A stretch of DNA of 64,000 nucleotides from positions 1-64,000 of the forward strand of contig NZ_FQXV01000002.1 of the NCBI RefSeq assembly GCF_900130065.1, given 5' to 3'. The position numbers and the translations under genes were made by a program. Shown piece by piece: positions 37,104 through 45,585 of this stretch. Under the pieces are notes generated by a model. It searched no databases, had not been told where the DNA came from, and saw only the letters and a program-made list of their open reading frames with translations. How positions within the stretch are numbered: the first letter of the stretch is position 1; each line of letters begins with the position of its first letter. This DNA is from Sporobacter termitidis DSM 10068. Lineage in GTDB: Bacteria; Bacillota; Clostridia; Oscillospirales; Oscillospiraceae.

Positions 37104-37118
37104 GGTCTCCGGTTGTCG

Positions 37119-37229
37119 GAAAAAGCCTCGCAGAGTTTTCGCCGCGACGGCGGAAATAAAATAAAGTCCGTCATTTCCGGCGGCGTATACGTCGGAAATG
37201 ACACCGCCCGCACAGTGAGCAGCTGAGCT
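37119..37229 (-). repeat. Dispersed repeat B, copy 2
   Basis: Read on the minus strand this segment aligns with 31834-31950: the dyad with ggtgtcatttccgacgta and gccgccggaaatgac, then tttccgccg and ctctgcgaggcttttt. The orientation is opposite to copy 1. No gene is inside it. Confidence 0.75.
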
Positions 37230-37260
37230 TACCTGTGCGCAAACTTTTTCACCAAATTGC

Positions 37261-37296
37261 AGACAAGGTTACGGCCCAAAGGCCGTAACCTTGTCT
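37261..37296 (-). terminator. Strong hairpin after spoVT
   Basis: A perfect 16-bp stem (37261-37276 with 37281-37296) and a 4-base loop lie 16 bases beyond the spoVT stop codon. There is no clear T-run, so its action as a terminator is probable but not certain. Confidence 0.6.
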
Positions 37297-37312
37297 GTTA
37301 ATCTGTGCGCCT

Positions 37313-37852
37313 TTAGCTCTCCATCTGCTTGCCGAGGAAACCGGCAACCGTCTGGGCGAGCTTGTACTCGACCTCGCCGAGGAGCTTGTCCCCCTCCGAG
37401 AAGAAGACGACACAGCCCATCACGTCGCCTTCGGAAATGATTGGCGCCGCCGTTTCGATGACGTATTTATCGCTGCTGTCGATGACAGGCAGGCCCTTTT
37501 CGCCGCTCTTGCGCTGGTAGAGGCGCCGCGCCTCCATCAGCTGCTCCAGATCGCTGGAGATGTGCTTGTCGGCCAACTCCCGCTTCGGCACGCCGCAGAC
37601 GGAAATATATGTGTCCCTGTCCGCGACTGTGGCGCAGCAGCCTGCCGTTTTATACAGCGTCTCGCAAATCTGGTTGGCGCTTTCCGACCACTCGCCCATG
37701 GGCGAGTATTTTTTAAAAATCACTTCGCCGTCTTTCTCCGTATATATCTCCAGCGGGTCGCCCTCGCGGATACGCATGGTACGGCGGATCTCCTTCGGAA
37801 TAACGACGCGTCCAAGATCGTCGATACGGCGCACGATTCCGGTTGCTTTCAT
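37313..37852 (-). CDS. spoVT: Stage V sporulation protein T
   Basis: This 179-residue late-forespore transcription factor has an AbrB-type swapped-hairpin DNA-binding N-terminus (MKATGIVRRIDDLGRVVIPK, EIRRTMRIREGDPLEIYT) and a C-terminal GAF-like domain. ATG at 37852 is preferred over the upstream start of the open frame, because it has GGGAGGGTCATAAAT in front and matches the family. In Bacillus SpoVT modulates sigma-G genes. Confidence 0.95.
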   Translation of the reverse strand: MKATGIVRRIDDLGRVVIPKEIRRTMRIREGDPLEIYTEKDGEVIFKKYSPMGEWSESANQICETLYKTAGCCATVADRDTYISVCGVPKRELADKHISSDLEQLMEARRLYQRKSGEKGLPVIDSSDKYVIETAAPIISEGDVMGCVVFFSEGDKLLGEVEYKLAQTVAGFLGKQMES

Positions 37853-37881
37853 ATTTATGACCCTCCCTTGTTTTACAACAT

Positions 37882-37910
37882 TAGTATCCACAGTATTATT
37901 CTGACTATTC
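37882..37910 (-). promoter_or_regulatory. Candidate sigma-G promoter of spoVT
   Basis: On the minus strand GAATA (37906-37910), 17 bases, GATACTA (37882-37888). This is close to the forespore sigma-G consensus (GHATR, 17-18, CATWHTA). spoVT of Bacillus is sigma-G dependent. Confidence 0.5.
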
Positions 37911-38027
37911 AGCGCATTTTTGTTTGCCTTCATTTGCCATCAGACCAAATATCTGTTTTTTCGCGGCAAATAATGCATAGTATACGCAGCTTCCCCCTGT
38001 TAAAAGGCCCACTTATTTACAATCGCT

Positions 38028-38063
38028 CCCGCATGTAAAGTGCTGCTTTCATGCGGGATTTTT
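38028..38063 (+). terminator. Orphan terminator-like hairpin upstream of the ABC operon
   Basis: An 8-bp stem (cccgcatg / catgcggg), 14-base loop, then ATTTTT. No plus-strand gene precedes it. The 385-base gap 37853-38237 otherwise holds AT-rich promoter-like sequence, including TATAAT boxes near 38130-38150, and no reading frame I can support. The hairpin could end a small RNA or an upstream antisense transcript. Confidence 0.45.
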
Positions 38064-38237
38064 ATTGTCGCGCCGTCCGGCCTTTGTCCGTTTCATAAAA
38101 AACCTCTTTTCACCGGGCTTATCTTATTGTATAATAATTACTATAATGTAAATTATTACCTTAATGCTCATATATAAATTTACGGAATATTCTTTCAGCG
38201 GCGGCTGTTTATAAATCTTTGGAAAGGTGTGAAAGTC

Positions 38238-39776
38238 ATGGCGGAAAGCCGGGCGGCGGCGGTAGAGTCCGAAAACGGTTATCGGGTGGATATGCGGCAC
38301 ATCTGCAAGAGCTTTGAAGGCGTCCGGGCGCTGCAGGATGTGCAGCTGCAGGTGCTGCCCGGCGAAATTCACGCGCTGGTGGGTGAGAACGGCGCCGGGA
38401 AATCGACGCTGATCCGCGTGCTCTCCGGCGTACATATGCCCGACAGCGGCGAGGTGCGGCTAAACGGCAAAACCGTATGCTTCGGCGACCCGAAGGACGG
38501 CATCCTGGCCGGCGTTTCGGTGATTTATCAGGAATTCGCGCTGGTGCAGCATCTATCGGTGGCGGAAAATATCCTGCTGGACGATTTCCGCGACAAGAGC
38601 TTCGTCAACTGGAAAGCGATGCGGAAGAAGGCCAGAGAGTTTCTGGAGAATATCGGCTTCGGCAATATCGACGTCACCGCGCGGGTGGGCGATTTGTCGG
38701 TGGCCTACCAGCAGGTGGTGGAAATCTGCAAGGCACTGACGCGGAACGCCTCCGTCCTGGTGCTGGACGAACCGACCGCCGTGATGACCAACAAGGAGGT
38801 GGAGCAGCTTTTCCGGCTGCTTTTGAAGCTGAAGGAACAAGGCGTGTCCATCATCTACGTCTCCCACCGGCTGGACGAGATTTTCCGTATCTGCGACAGG
38901 ATCACCGTGCTGAAGGACGGCCAGTACGTCACCACGGTGGATAAAGAGGCCATCGACAAAAACGGGCTGGTGTCGCTGATGATCGGGCGCGATCTGAGCA
39001 GCTTTTTCCCGCCGCGGGTGCCGGATATCGGCGAGGTGGTGCTGACGGCGGAGCATATCCGGGCCGGCACGGCGGTGCGCGACATCTCCTTCAGCGTCCG
39101 GGAGGGGGAGATTCTGGGCCTCAGCGGGCTTGTGGGCGCCGGGCGCACCGAATGTATCCGGGCCATTCTCGGCATCGACAGGCTGGACGGCGGAACAGTG
39201 ACGCTGCGGGGGAAGCGATTGCATCTGGGCTCGACGAAGGAGGCGTACGCCCACGGCATCGGTTTTCTGCCGGAGGACCGGAAGAATCAGGGCGTGCTGC
39301 TCCGGCGGCCCATCTACCAGAACATTACGCTGTCCTGCTTAAAAACTGTCTCCCGGGCCGGCTGGGTCCTGAAAAGGCGGGAAACGCCGGTGGTGGAGAA
39401 ATATATTTCCGAGCTCGTCATCAAAACGGCTTCCCCCATGAACAATGTGGAGAGCCTTTCGGGCGGCAACCAGCAAAAGGTGGCCATCGCCAAGATGCTG
39501 GCGGCCAACTCAAGGGTCCTGTTCCTGGACGAACCGACCCGCGGCGTGGACGTGGGCGCGAAGATCGAGATTTTTAAAATCATCAACGAGCTGGTGTCGC
39601 GGAAATACGCCGTGGTGATGGTGTCCTCGGAGATGACGGAGATCATCGGCATGTGCGACAGAGCTGTGGTGATCAAGGAAGGGCGCAGCGTGGGAGAGCT
39701 TGCAAGGGAAGAGCTCACAGAGCTCAACATCATTCAATATGCAATGGGGGTCAAGACAAATGGAACTGAAGAGTAA
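38238..39776 (+). CDS. Sugar-type ABC transporter, duplicated ATPase subunit
   Basis: This 512-residue protein has two ABC domains as in RbsA/MglA. The first has Walker A GENGAGKST and Walker B VLVLDEPTA; the second has the degenerate A-site GLVGAGRTE typical of this subfamily and signature LSGGNQQKV with LFLDEPTRGVDVG. ATG at 38238 is used because GGAAAGG is spaced ten bases from it; an earlier GTG is too close. It energises import with the following permease and binding protein. Substrate is not identified; ribose, galactose and similar compounds are typical. Confidence 0.93.
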   Translation: MAESRAAAVESENGYRVDMRHICKSFEGVRALQDVQLQVLPGEIHALVGENGAGKSTLIRVLSGVHMPDSGEVRLNGKTVCFGDPKDGILAGVSVIYQEFALVQHLSVAENILLDDFRDKSFVNWKAMRKKAREFLENIGFGNIDVTARVGDLSVAYQQVVEICKALTRNASVLVLDEPTAVMTNKEVEQLFRLLLKLKEQGVSIIYVSHRLDEIFRICDRITVLKDGQYVTTVDKEAIDKNGLVSLMIGRDLSSFFPPRVPDIGEVVLTAEHIRAGTAVRDISFSVREGEILGLSGLVGAGRTECIRAILGIDRLDGGTVTLRGKRLHLGSTKEAYAHGIGFLPEDRKNQGVLLRRPIYQNITLSCLKTVSRAGWVLKRRETPVVEKYISELVIKTASPMNNVESLSGGNQQKVAIAKMLAANSRVLFLDEPTRGVDVGAKIEIFKIINELVSRKYAVVMVSSEMTEIIGMCDRAVVIKEGRSVGELAREELTELNIIQYAMGVKTNGTEE

Positions 39777-39786
39777 GGAAAAAACC

Positions 39787-40797
39787 ATGGCGGAGGTCAA
39801 AAGCGACGGCGGCGTGCAGCGGATGTCGCTGCGGGCCTTCCTGATGCGCTACAACGCCATCATCATTCTCGTGATCCTGTGCATCATCGCGTCCGTCCTG
39901 TCCCCGCTGTTTGTTTCCAAGACGAACATTTTCACCCTGCTGCGGCAGCAGGTGCCGTATCTGATCATCGCCATGGGCATGCTGATGGTGATCATCACGG
40001 GCGGCATTGACCTGTCGGTATGCTCCGTGGCGGCGGTGAGCAGCATCATGGTGGCCTATTCCATGATGAAATGGGGCCTCTCTTCCGGCGGCTGGGACAC
40101 CTGGGCCGCCATTGCCATCGGCGTGGGCGTGGGCGCGCTGTTCGGCGCCCTGAACGGCTTCTTGATCGCCAGGCTCCGGATGCCGGCCTTTATCGTGACG
40201 CTGGCAATGATGTACGCCGGGGAGGGCATCGCTTACATAATAACAAAGGGCAACACCCTGATGCTGGATAATAAGAGCGGCGGCTACGCCGACCTTGTGG
40301 GCTTCTCCACGGGAACCACCGTGCTGGGGATTCCCTATGCCGTCATCTTCGCCCTTGTCATCGTCATCATCTTCTATTTTGTGATGCGGTACACCACCTT
40401 CGGCCGGATGGTCTACGCCATCGGCTCCAACGAGTCGGCGGTGCAGCTGGCCGGCATCAGCTCCAAAAAGCATCTGTTTTTCGTCTATCTGCTGTCCGGT
40501 ATCCTCTGCGGCGTGGCGGGCGTGATCATCACGGCGCGCTCGGGCAACGCCTCGGCCCTGACGGCGGGCGTGGACTACAACATGTCCACCATCGCCGGCG
40601 TCGTCATCGGCGGGGCGAGCCTGATGGGAGGCGAGGGCACCGTTGTCATGACAGTGATCGGCGTTTTCATCATCGCCGTCATCGGGAATATCATGAACCT
40701 CATCAACCTGGCGTCCTATCCGCAGATGGTCGTCAAGGCGGCGGTCATCATTCTGGCCGTGCTGCTGAAGAGCCTGAGCAGCAGGAAGCACGCGTAG
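39787..40797 (+). CDS. Sugar-type ABC transporter permease (RbsC family)
   Basis: This 336-residue protein has about ten membrane segments and BPD_transp_2 motifs (MGMLMVIITGGIDLSVCSVAA, GALNGFLIARLRMPAFIVTLAMM, YAIGSNESAVQLAGIS). Start ATG at 39787 has TAAGGA well spaced. An in-frame ATG at 39760, overlapping the ATPase gene, would add nine residues. Only one permease gene is present, so it should homodimerise as RbsC does. Confidence 0.92.
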   Translation: MAEVKSDGGVQRMSLRAFLMRYNAIIILVILCIIASVLSPLFVSKTNIFTLLRQQVPYLIIAMGMLMVIITGGIDLSVCSVAAVSSIMVAYSMMKWGLSSGGWDTWAAIAIGVGVGALFGALNGFLIARLRMPAFIVTLAMMYAGEGIAYIITKGNTLMLDNKSGGYADLVGFSTGTTVLGIPYAVIFALVIVIIFYFVMRYTTFGRMVYAIGSNESAVQLAGISSKKHLFFVYLLSGILCGVAGVIITARSGNASALTAGVDYNMSTIAGVVIGGASLMGGEGTVVMTVIGVFIIAVIGNIMNLINLASYPQMVVKAAVIILAVLLKSLSSRKHA

Positions 40798-40799
40798 AG

Positions 40800-40832
40800 A
40801 TATATGAGGAGGACCGCTCCTTCATATATAGG
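40800..40832 (+). other. Intercistronic hairpin before the binding-protein gene
   Basis: An imperfect stem pairs tatatgagga with tccttcatata around gaccgc. Such hairpins often set the higher expression of the binding protein relative to the membrane subunits. Strong Shine-Dalgarno taggaggt follows at 40842-40850. Confidence 0.5.
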
Positions 40833-40858
40833 GACAATGAATTAGGAGGTAAAGTAGA

Positions 40859-42226
40859 ATGGAAAATCGTCTGAAGCTCCCGGCGCTCGCCTTGTCCGTA
40901 CTGATGCTCGCCGCCCTGTTCACCGGCTGTGCCGGTACAAGTAATACCACCCCGCCCGACGCCGCGCCGACGTCATCCGGGCAGGAAACCGCCAGCGCGT
41001 CCCCCGCGTCGCCGGCCGCTTCGCCGCCGTCGGCCCAGTCCGCCCTGGAGCAGCTCCTGTCCATGGAGGATAAGCTGCCTCTGGGCGGCCTGCAGCCGGC
41101 CCATCTGGACAGCCGCGCCGATGTCGGCAAGGCCCTGCCCATGAAGAAGACAAACAGCGACACCATCACCATCGGCTGGGCCAGCGCCTCCCAGGGCTCC
41201 AGCTTCTTTACGGAAATGCTGAAATCCGCCCAGCAGAAATGTGACCAGTACGGCTACAAGCTGCTTTATCAGGTCGCCAACTTTGACGTCAACGCCCAGA
41301 TGACCCAGATTGAGAACTTTCTGACCCAGCAGGTCGACTTCCTCGTCGTCAACGCCGTGGACATCGACGCCACCGCCAGCTACTATCAGCAGGCCGTCAG
41401 CCAGGGCATCCCTGTGATCGTGGTGGGGCCCACCGCGGCCAAGGCGGATTATCCGCTGGTCACCACCGTCCTCTCCGGCAGCTTTGAGTCCGGCTTTGTG
41501 GTGGGCCAGTACCTGGCGGAAAAGCTGTCCAAGGACTATGAGGGCAAGGAGCTCAAAATGGGCTTTGTCATCAGCCGCGCCGGGGACGCAGACTCCAACA
41601 GCCGCCCCTGCGGCGTCGTCAGCGGGTATCTCTACAAACTGGCCGAGCTGAACGGCAAGCCCTACGCCTCCAAGTGGGACGCCACGCTGGACGGCTACAA
41701 CGCCTGGGTCAAATGCCGCGATTCCGGTTCCTCGAAGGTTGACGGCAGCCTCGACCTGGTCGGCTACGCCGCCGCCGGCGCCACCGATGCCAACTCCGGC
41801 CAGACGGCCGCCGGTGACCTGCTCACGGCGCACCCCGACATGAACCTTGTCTTCGTGGAGACGGACTCCCTGTCCCCCGGCGTCCTGCAGGAAATGTCGC
41901 AGCACGGCGTCACCCCGGGCAAGGATATGCTGGTCGCCTGCGGGGCCGACGCCGCCAAGTATACCCTGGACAACATCAAGGCCGGTAAAATTCTCGCCTG
42001 CGGCACCAACGCGCCTTACTATACCGGCGCCGGCGTCGTCGACCTCATCCACAGCATTCTGGACGGCTTTGACGCCAACGACCTGCCGGCCAATTCCTAC
42101 ACGCCCACCTACTGCGTCAACGTGGACAACGTGGACCAGTATTACGACCCGAACCTGGAGTTTGCCCCGATGCTGGACTGGACGCTCCAGACCATCGACG
42201 AATACAACGCCGCAAACGCCGGCTGA
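40859..42226 (+). CDS. ABC transporter substrate-binding lipoprotein (Peripla_BP_4 type)
   Basis: This 455-residue lipoprotein has a signal peptide with lipobox LFTGC (Cys24). A Ser/Ala/Pro-rich linker is followed by a ribose-binding-like domain starting TITIGWASASQGSSFF near residue 101, with QIENFLTQQVDFLVVNAVD and VFVETDSLSPGVLQEM. It is longer than RbsB because of the linker and additional loops. It follows the ATPase and permease in one operon that ends at the terminator downstream. Ligand unknown. Confidence 0.92.
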   Translation: MENRLKLPALALSVLMLAALFTGCAGTSNTTPPDAAPTSSGQETASASPASPAASPPSAQSALEQLLSMEDKLPLGGLQPAHLDSRADVGKALPMKKTNSDTITIGWASASQGSSFFTEMLKSAQQKCDQYGYKLLYQVANFDVNAQMTQIENFLTQQVDFLVVNAVDIDATASYYQQAVSQGIPVIVVGPTAAKADYPLVTTVLSGSFESGFVVGQYLAEKLSKDYEGKELKMGFVISRAGDADSNSRPCGVVSGYLYKLAELNGKPYASKWDATLDGYNAWVKCRDSGSSKVDGSLDLVGYAAAGATDANSGQTAAGDLLTAHPDMNLVFVETDSLSPGVLQEMSQHGVTPGKDMLVACGADAAKYTLDNIKAGKILACGTNAPYYTGAGVVDLIHSILDGFDANDLPANSYTPTYCVNVDNVDQYYDPNLEFAPMLDWTLQTIDEYNAANAG

Positions 42227-42257
42227 GCCCTGACAGAGCCCCCAAAAAACAGATTGA

Positions 42258-42295
42258 GCGGATGGCGGAAAAGATTCCGCCATCCGCCGCTTTTT
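42258..42295 (+). terminator. Terminator of the ABC transporter operon
   Basis: A perfect 12-bp stem (gcggatggcgga / tccgccatccgc), 6-base loop, cgc and five T residues. Confidence 0.88.
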
Positions 42296-42334
42296 GCGCC
42301 GCCTCAATCCGCGCTTTTATTCATCGGGAGAGCT

Positions 42335-42343
42335 TGCTATAAT
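42335..42343 (+). promoter_or_regulatory. Extended -10 promoter before the metallo-hydrolase gene
   Basis: TGCTATAAT (TATAAT at 42338-42343) with TG one base ahead. No clear -35 box. Confidence 0.5.
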
Positions 42344-42361
42344 GACGACAGGTGAAATATA

Positions 42362-43072
42362 TTGAAATGCAAAATTACCCTGACAGCCAACGCGGGCGTT
42401 ATCGTGTCCGCCGGCGGCAAGGAACTCGTGATCGACGCGCTGCACTGCGACAAGGTGCCGGTTTTCAGCGCCGTTCCCCCGGAGGTGCTGGACGCGGTCT
42501 GGGACAGGTACCGGGACAAGCCGCCCGACCTGGTGCTGGCCACGCACGCGCACTATGACCACGTCTCCCCGGCGCTTTGGCGAAAGGCGCGCCGCCGGTG
42601 GCCGTCCAGCGTTTTTATCGCGCCGGTCGGCTATCTGGGCGGTACGGTGGTGCTGGCCGGGCAACGCCAGACGGTATCGCTGCCGGGCATTACCGTCGAC
42701 GCCATGCGCCTGCCCCACGACGGCGCGAAATATAAGCTGCTGTACCATTACGGATATTTTATTGACATCGGGGGCTTTACCGTTCTCGTCCCGGGCGACT
42801 GCGCCGCGGCCGCGTCCGACATGCTCCTGGAGCTGACCGCCGGCCGCCGGACGGACCTGGCCCTCCTGAACTTCCCGTGGATCACCCGCGCCGGACCCCG
42901 CGCCTTTGTGCGGGACGTGCTTACCCCGGTGCACACGGCCGCTTTCCACCTGCCCTTTGCCCAGGACGACAGCCGGGGCTGGCGCCCCGCCGCCTTCAAA
43001 GCCGCCGCCGGGCTTTCTCCACTGGATGTCCGCGTATTGTCCGAGCCTTTGCAGGAGATTACGATCGACTGA
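42362..43072 (+). CDS. MBL-fold metal-dependent hydrolase
   Basis: This 236-residue protein of the UlaG/YtnP-like MBL superfamily has the metal motif THAHYDHVSP near residue 60 and VPGDCAAAASDML later. It starts at TTG 42362 after AGGTGAAATATA; no in-frame ATG is better placed. It follows the ABC operon but has its own promoter. Substrate unknown. Confidence 0.75.
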   Translation: MKCKITLTANAGVIVSAGGKELVIDALHCDKVPVFSAVPPEVLDAVWDRYRDKPPDLVLATHAHYDHVSPALWRKARRRWPSSVFIAPVGYLGGTVVLAGQRQTVSLPGITVDAMRLPHDGAKYKLLYHYGYFIDIGGFTVLVPGDCAAAASDMLLELTAGRRTDLALLNFPWITRAGPRAFVRDVLTPVHTAAFHLPFAQDDSRGWRPAAFKAAAGLSPLDVRVLSEPLQEITID

Positions 43073-43135
43073 CGATTTGATACGGAATGACCGAGGGGTG
43101 ATGTGTTCATCGCCCCCTACGAGGACAAAAAGGAG

Positions 43136-43200
43136 GCAGGAGCAGAGCCTTTACCCCACAGACCTGTCTCACGCCGTAGGGCGGGGTCTCTGCCCTCGCC
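43136..43200. repeat. Palindromic repeat A, degenerate copy 3
   Basis: The right arm (43176-43200) resembles gtagggcaagggctctgcc with several changes, and the left arm (about 43136-43159) is more diverged. It has the same layout as the copies at 1804 and 29811. The 242-base gap around it holds no supported gene. Confidence 0.65.
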
Positions 43201-43314
43201 GCTCTTGCCGGCGCGGCATGGAGCCGGGACGCTGAAAACAGCATCCCCTGCGGAAACGCACTTTACATAACGAAAAGGGCAGACACAAGTCTGCCCCTAT
43301 GTTTTTCGGTCTGT

Positions 43315-43800
43315 TTACTTGGCCTTCATGTCCGCGAGGATGATATCGGCGAGCTTTTCGATCTCGTCGAGGCCGAGAATGGGTCTTGTTGTTGTCACCG
43401 GCACGTCCGACAGGATGGCCAGACACTCCTCGGACGGGAGTGGCAGCGGCTTTCCGTTGCCGCCGCGCTGGAGGGCGATTTTGGGCCAGGGGCCGTGCTT
43501 GTACCCCTCCGTCAGGATGACGTCCACATCGCTGATGCGCTCGATGACCTCGTCTATGGGGATAAACCGGTTTTCCATGATGACGGCTTTTGTGGCCGAG
43601 GAGAGCGCCGTCACGTCGGCGCCGGCCCGGGTCATGCGCCAGCTGTCCTTGCCCTCGTGGTCGATGTCAAACTCGTGGGCGTCGTGCTTGACGACCGCCA
43701 CCCGGAGGCCCCGGTGTTTGAGCTCCGGTATGAGCTTTTCGAGCAGCGTCGTTTTGCCTGTGTTGGAGAAGGCCACAAAAGAATAAACGGGTATGTTCAT
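43315..43800 (-). CDS. mobB: Molybdopterin-guanine dinucleotide biosynthesis protein B
   Basis: This 161-residue GTP-binding protein begins MNIPVYSFVAFSNTGKTTLLEKL (P-loop) and continues VVKHDAHEFDIDHEGKDSWRM and VDVILTEGYKHGPWPKI, the MobB signature. MobB assists attachment of nucleotide to molybdopterin, forming the MGD cofactor that the transhydroxylase-like enzymes in this window need. ATG at 43800 with GGAGCGAAATAGT upstream is chosen; the gene starts two bases after the LysR-type gene, so the two are probably one transcript. Confidence 0.93.
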   Translation of the reverse strand: MNIPVYSFVAFSNTGKTTLLEKLIPELKHRGLRVAVVKHDAHEFDIDHEGKDSWRMTRAGADVTALSSATKAVIMENRFIPIDEVIERISDVDVILTEGYKHGPWPKIALQRGGNGKPLPLPSEECLAILSDVPVTTTRPILGLDEIEKLADIILADMKAK

Positions 43801-43801
43801 A

Positions 43802-44710
43802 CTATTTCGCTCCAAGGTCGTCAGACTGATGGGTCTTTTCAAGATTTGAGGCAAAGGCCTCCACGGCGGGATTCTCCTGGTCCTCATGCCAAAAGCACTG
43901 CAGCTCCTCCGCCTTGCCGATAGGATAGCAGATGAGCTCGCTGTGCAGGCTCATCCGGCTGAGCATCGTGGAGACCATGATGCCCTGGCCAAATTCTGTC
44001 GCCATATAGGCCGACTCGATATTCGGAGAGATGATGATCTCAGACGGCGTAAAGCCCAGCTCCCGGCACTGCCTTCTGGCCCGCGCGCGGCTTTCCGAAT
44101 TCGTCTCATGGCTGGCCGCCGCCTTGATAAACGGCTCGCCCTTGAAATCGTCCACCGTAGCGCCCTCTTTTGCCTTGGGATTTTCCGGCGAGACGAGAAG
44201 CACCAGCGGCGTTTCCAGAACCTTCATTTTTTTGATGCCGGTGCCCTTCGGGGCAAACTCGGCGTAGGTGATGATCAAATCGAGCTTTCGCCCCATAAAG
44301 AGCTCGATCAGCTGGTACTGCGGGTGCATCTCGCCGATGAAGCGCAGCTCCGGGTTTTCCTTTTTCAGATTCTTAAATGCCGCGCTGATCTCCGACGATA
44401 TCTCCAGCCACTCCAGATAGCCGATGCGAATGGCGTTGTACATGGTGCTGTAATATTGCTTCGTCTTTTCAGTGACCTTCAGGAAGTCCTCGTCAAATTT
44501 GGCGAACAGCTCATAGAAATACTCCCCGGCCTTTGTCAGCATCACGTAGTGATGCGTCCTGATAAAAAGCTTGAAGCCCACGTCTTCTTCAAACTTGGCG
44601 ATATATTTGCTGACAGACTGCTGCGTCATGAACATCAGCTTGGCCGTCTCCGTGAAGCTGAGTGTCTTTGCAAGCGTGAGAAAGCATCTTGCGGCAACCT
44701 CGTTGATCAA
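43802..44710 (-). CDS. LysR-family transcriptional regulator
   Basis: This 302-residue regulator starts at TTG 44710, preceded by GGAGGTGCGCCT. The winged helix-turn-helix covers about residues 1-60 (LTLAKTLSFTETAKLMFMTQQSVSKYIAKFEEDVGFKLF) and an effector-binding domain follows. It lies downstream of the CoA-transferase terminator and before mobB. The ligand is unknown. It could control the catabolic genes or mobB, but no T-N11-A type site was identified. Confidence 0.9.
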   Translation of the reverse strand: MINEVAARCFLTLAKTLSFTETAKLMFMTQQSVSKYIAKFEEDVGFKLFIRTHHYVMLTKAGEYFYELFAKFDEDFLKVTEKTKQYYSTMYNAIRIGYLEWLEISSEISAAFKNLKKENPELRFIGEMHPQYQLIELFMGRKLDLIITYAEFAPKGTGIKKMKVLETPLVLLVSPENPKAKEGATVDDFKGEPFIKAAASHETNSESRARARRQCRELGFTPSEIIISPNIESAYMATEFGQGIMVSTMLSRMSLHSELICYPIGKAEELQCFWHEDQENPAVEAFASNLEKTHQSDDLGAK

Positions 44711-44741
44711 AGGCGCACCTCCCCGGTCACTGTTTGTTAGT

Positions 44742-44770
44742 ATTATAAAGGCGCGCGCGCAATTAATCAA
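44742..44770 (-). promoter_or_regulatory. Sigma-A type promoter of the LysR-mobB pair
   Basis: On the minus strand TTGATT (44765-44770), 17-base spacer, TATAAT (44742-44747), about 30 bases before the TTG start. Confidence 0.68.
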
Positions 44771-44821
44771 TCGCCGCGTCGTCATTTTGCAGGCGGCGCG
44801 TACAAGATGGGGCTTTTACAG

Positions 44822-44843
44822 AAAAAGAGGGGCCCACCCCCTC
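44822..44843 (-). terminator. Terminator of the cyclase-to-CoA-transferase operon
   Basis: On the minus strand GAGGGG, a 5-base loop, CCCCTC and TTTTT. It lies about 65 bases after the CoA-transferase beta stop codon. Confidence 0.75.
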
Positions 44844-44905
44844 CTCTCTGTGATTGCCGCCGGCTGTCCGGGCGGTTTTGTCACGCGGACATGCCCGGCC
44901 GGCGT

Positions 44906-45571
44906 TTATTCCTTGATCATGCTCCCGATCGTCTCCGGGATGATGAGGACTGCGTCCGTTTTGGAGATAACGTCCTGTGCGGTAACGCCCGGAGCGAGCT
45001 CCTCCAGCACCAGTCCTTTTTCCGTGCGGTGCAGCACGCAGAGCTCGCTGACGATGTAATCGACCTCCGCCGCCGCCGTCAGCGGGAGCGTGCATTTTTT
45101 AAGTATCTTGGGATTTCCTCTCTTGTCGCAGTGCTCGGTCATGATGATGACCTTCAGCGCGCCTGAAACCAGGTCCATGGCGCCGCCCATGCCGGCCACC
45201 GTCTTGCCCGGCACCGTCCAGTTGGCGAGGTTACCCTCCTGGTCGACCTCGTAGGCGCCCAGCACCGTCGCCGCGACGTGGCCGCCGCGAATAAGCCCGA
45301 AGGACGTAAAGCTGTCGAAGCAGCAGCCGCCCGTGCGCAGCTTTGAGACGGCGCCGGAGGCATCGACAACATTGGGGTCGAACTCCTCGCCCTCCTGCGG
45401 CGCGCCGGTCAGTCCGATAACGCCGTTTTCCGAGTCGATCCAGACGTCGATGCCCTGGGGAATAAAGTTCAGGCACTGGGTCGGCATGCCGATGCCCAGG
45501 TTTACAAGATCGCCGTCCTCAAAAAATCTGGCGGTTCTGTAAGCAATCAGATCTCTTCCTTGCAATTCCAT
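44906..45571 (-). CDS. 3-oxoacid CoA-transferase, subunit B
   Basis: This 221-residue beta subunit of the type I CoA-transferase family has VNLGIGMPTQCLNFI and the catalytic glutamate region IDSENGVIGLTG. It should move CoA between acetyl- or butyryl-CoA and acetoacetate or a related acid. ATG at 45571 follows GGAGGGCATCGGAT. It is the last gene of the operon, 14 bases after subunit A. In the proposed pathway it activates the acetoacetate released by the cleavage enzyme. Confidence 0.93.
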   Translation of the reverse strand: MELQGRDLIAYRTARFFEDGDLVNLGIGMPTQCLNFIPQGIDVWIDSENGVIGLTGAPQEGEEFDPNVVDASGAVSKLRTGGCCFDSFTSFGLIRGGHVAATVLGAYEVDQEGNLANWTVPGKTVAGMGGAMDLVSGALKVIIMTEHCDKRGNPKILKKCTLPLTAAAEVDYIVSELCVLHRTEKGLVLEELAPGVTAQDVISKTDAVLIIPETIGSMIKE

Positions 45572-45585
45572 ATCCGATGCCCTCC

